Notes under the pieces: model-generated | What the model was told of the DNA's origin: nothing | Database searches by the model: none | The model's input: the letters and a program-made list of their open reading frames with translations, nothing else | Translations under genes and position numbers: made by a program | Shown here: piece after piece, positions 5,962 to 6,167 of the stretch | Numbering within the stretch: the first letter of the stretch is position 1 | Layout: every line of letters starts with the position of its first letter | Origin: an uncultured Halieaceae bacterium | GTDB lineage: Bacteria; Pseudomonadota; Gammaproteobacteria; Pseudomonadales; Halieaceae | Assembly: GCA_938074135.1 (NCBI GenBank) | Contig: CALJFL010000071.1 | Coordinates: 1-6,167, forward strand | Reading direction: 5' to 3' | Length of the DNA stretch: 6,167 nt

Positions 5962-6167
5962 ATGGAAAATCTCGAACCGCTGGCCAATGAGGCGAAGGCT
6001 GCCATTGCAGCAGCCGAAGACGGCGCCACCCTGGAGCAGTTGCGTGTGGACTACCTGGGCAAGAAGGGCCAGATCACCGCATTGCTGAAAGGGCTTGGCA
6101 AGCTCTCAGCTGAGGATCGTCCGGCAGCGGGCGCCCGCATCAATGTGGTCAAGCAGGAGTTGCAGGA
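5962..6167 (+). CDS. pheS: Phenylalanyl-tRNA synthetase alpha subunit, 3'-truncated by window edge
   Basis: PheS is the catalytic alpha subunit of the alpha2-beta2 enzyme that charges tRNA-Phe; pheT would be expected just downstream. Only 68 codons are visible, starting MENLEPLANEAKAA. They contain LEQLRVDYLGKKGQIT and DRPAAGARINVVKQELQ, which match the N-terminal coiled-coil region of bacterial PheS (RV.YLGKKG and RP..GA.IN). The catalytic domain lies outside. ATG 5962 follows only a poor SD-like ACGAG about nine bases upstream and comes 20 bases after the terminator, so expression is probably tuned by read-through and weak initiation. Confidence 0.95.
   Translation, partial: MENLEPLANEAKAAIAAAEDGATLEQLRVDYLGKKGQITALLKGLGKLSAEDRPAAGARINVVKQELQ

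Noticed and set aside
5892..5990. ATG-initiated 32-codon frame running through the terminator into pheS
   Set aside because: It has no convincing Shine-Dalgarno, overlaps pheS out of frame and has no Phe-rich run before the hairpin. It does not resemble a leader peptide.

Overview
This window looks like a chromosomal segment from a gammaproteobacterium, probably marine. The second half has the gammaproteobacterial order thrS-infC-rpmI-rplT-pheS, and its proteins read most like Pseudomonas-type relatives (for example MNCPCH in ThrRS and the MENL start of PheS). The first half opens with a class GN sortase, a family typical of marine proteobacteria. A Cellvibrionales/Halieaceae-like source is possible, but this is an impression and not a measured placement.

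Bases 1-964 hold the 3' end of the class GN sortase gene, cut by the window edge. It overlaps by four bases a small gene of a family that automated annotation often labels 'ADP-ribosylation/crystallin J1'. Bases 965-1045 carry a promoter candidate. Bases 1046-2551 encode a lipoprotein of the phospholipase D/cardiolipin synthase (ClsC-like) family with two intact HKD motifs.

Bases 2552-2747 are the thrS leader and hold the most notable signal in the window. Just upstream of the thrS Shine-Dalgarno there is a hairpin whose seven-base loop, TTGGTAA, is the anticodon loop of tRNA-Thr(GGU). The surrounding 14 bases differ at only one position from the E. coli tRNA-Thr(GGU) anticodon arm as I recall it. 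A second hairpin precedes it. The arrangement resembles the E. coli thrS translational operator, in which ThrRS represses its own mRNA by binding a tRNA-like structure.

From 2748 onward all genes lie on the + strand: thrS (ThrRS), infC (IF3, with an AUU start overlapping the thrS stop), rpmI (L35), rplT (L20), an intrinsic terminator or attenuator, and the 5' end of pheS. The terminator stands only about 20 bases before pheS and no promoter is evident between them. This suggests pheS is fed by read-through from the upstream operon, as with the attenuated pheST of E. coli.

The operon serves translation: two aminoacyl-tRNA synthetases, an initiation factor and two 50S proteins. It shows sequence signs of feedback control at thrS (tRNA mimicry) and infC (AUU start). 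I see no mobile element, CRISPR array, or tRNA or rRNA gene.
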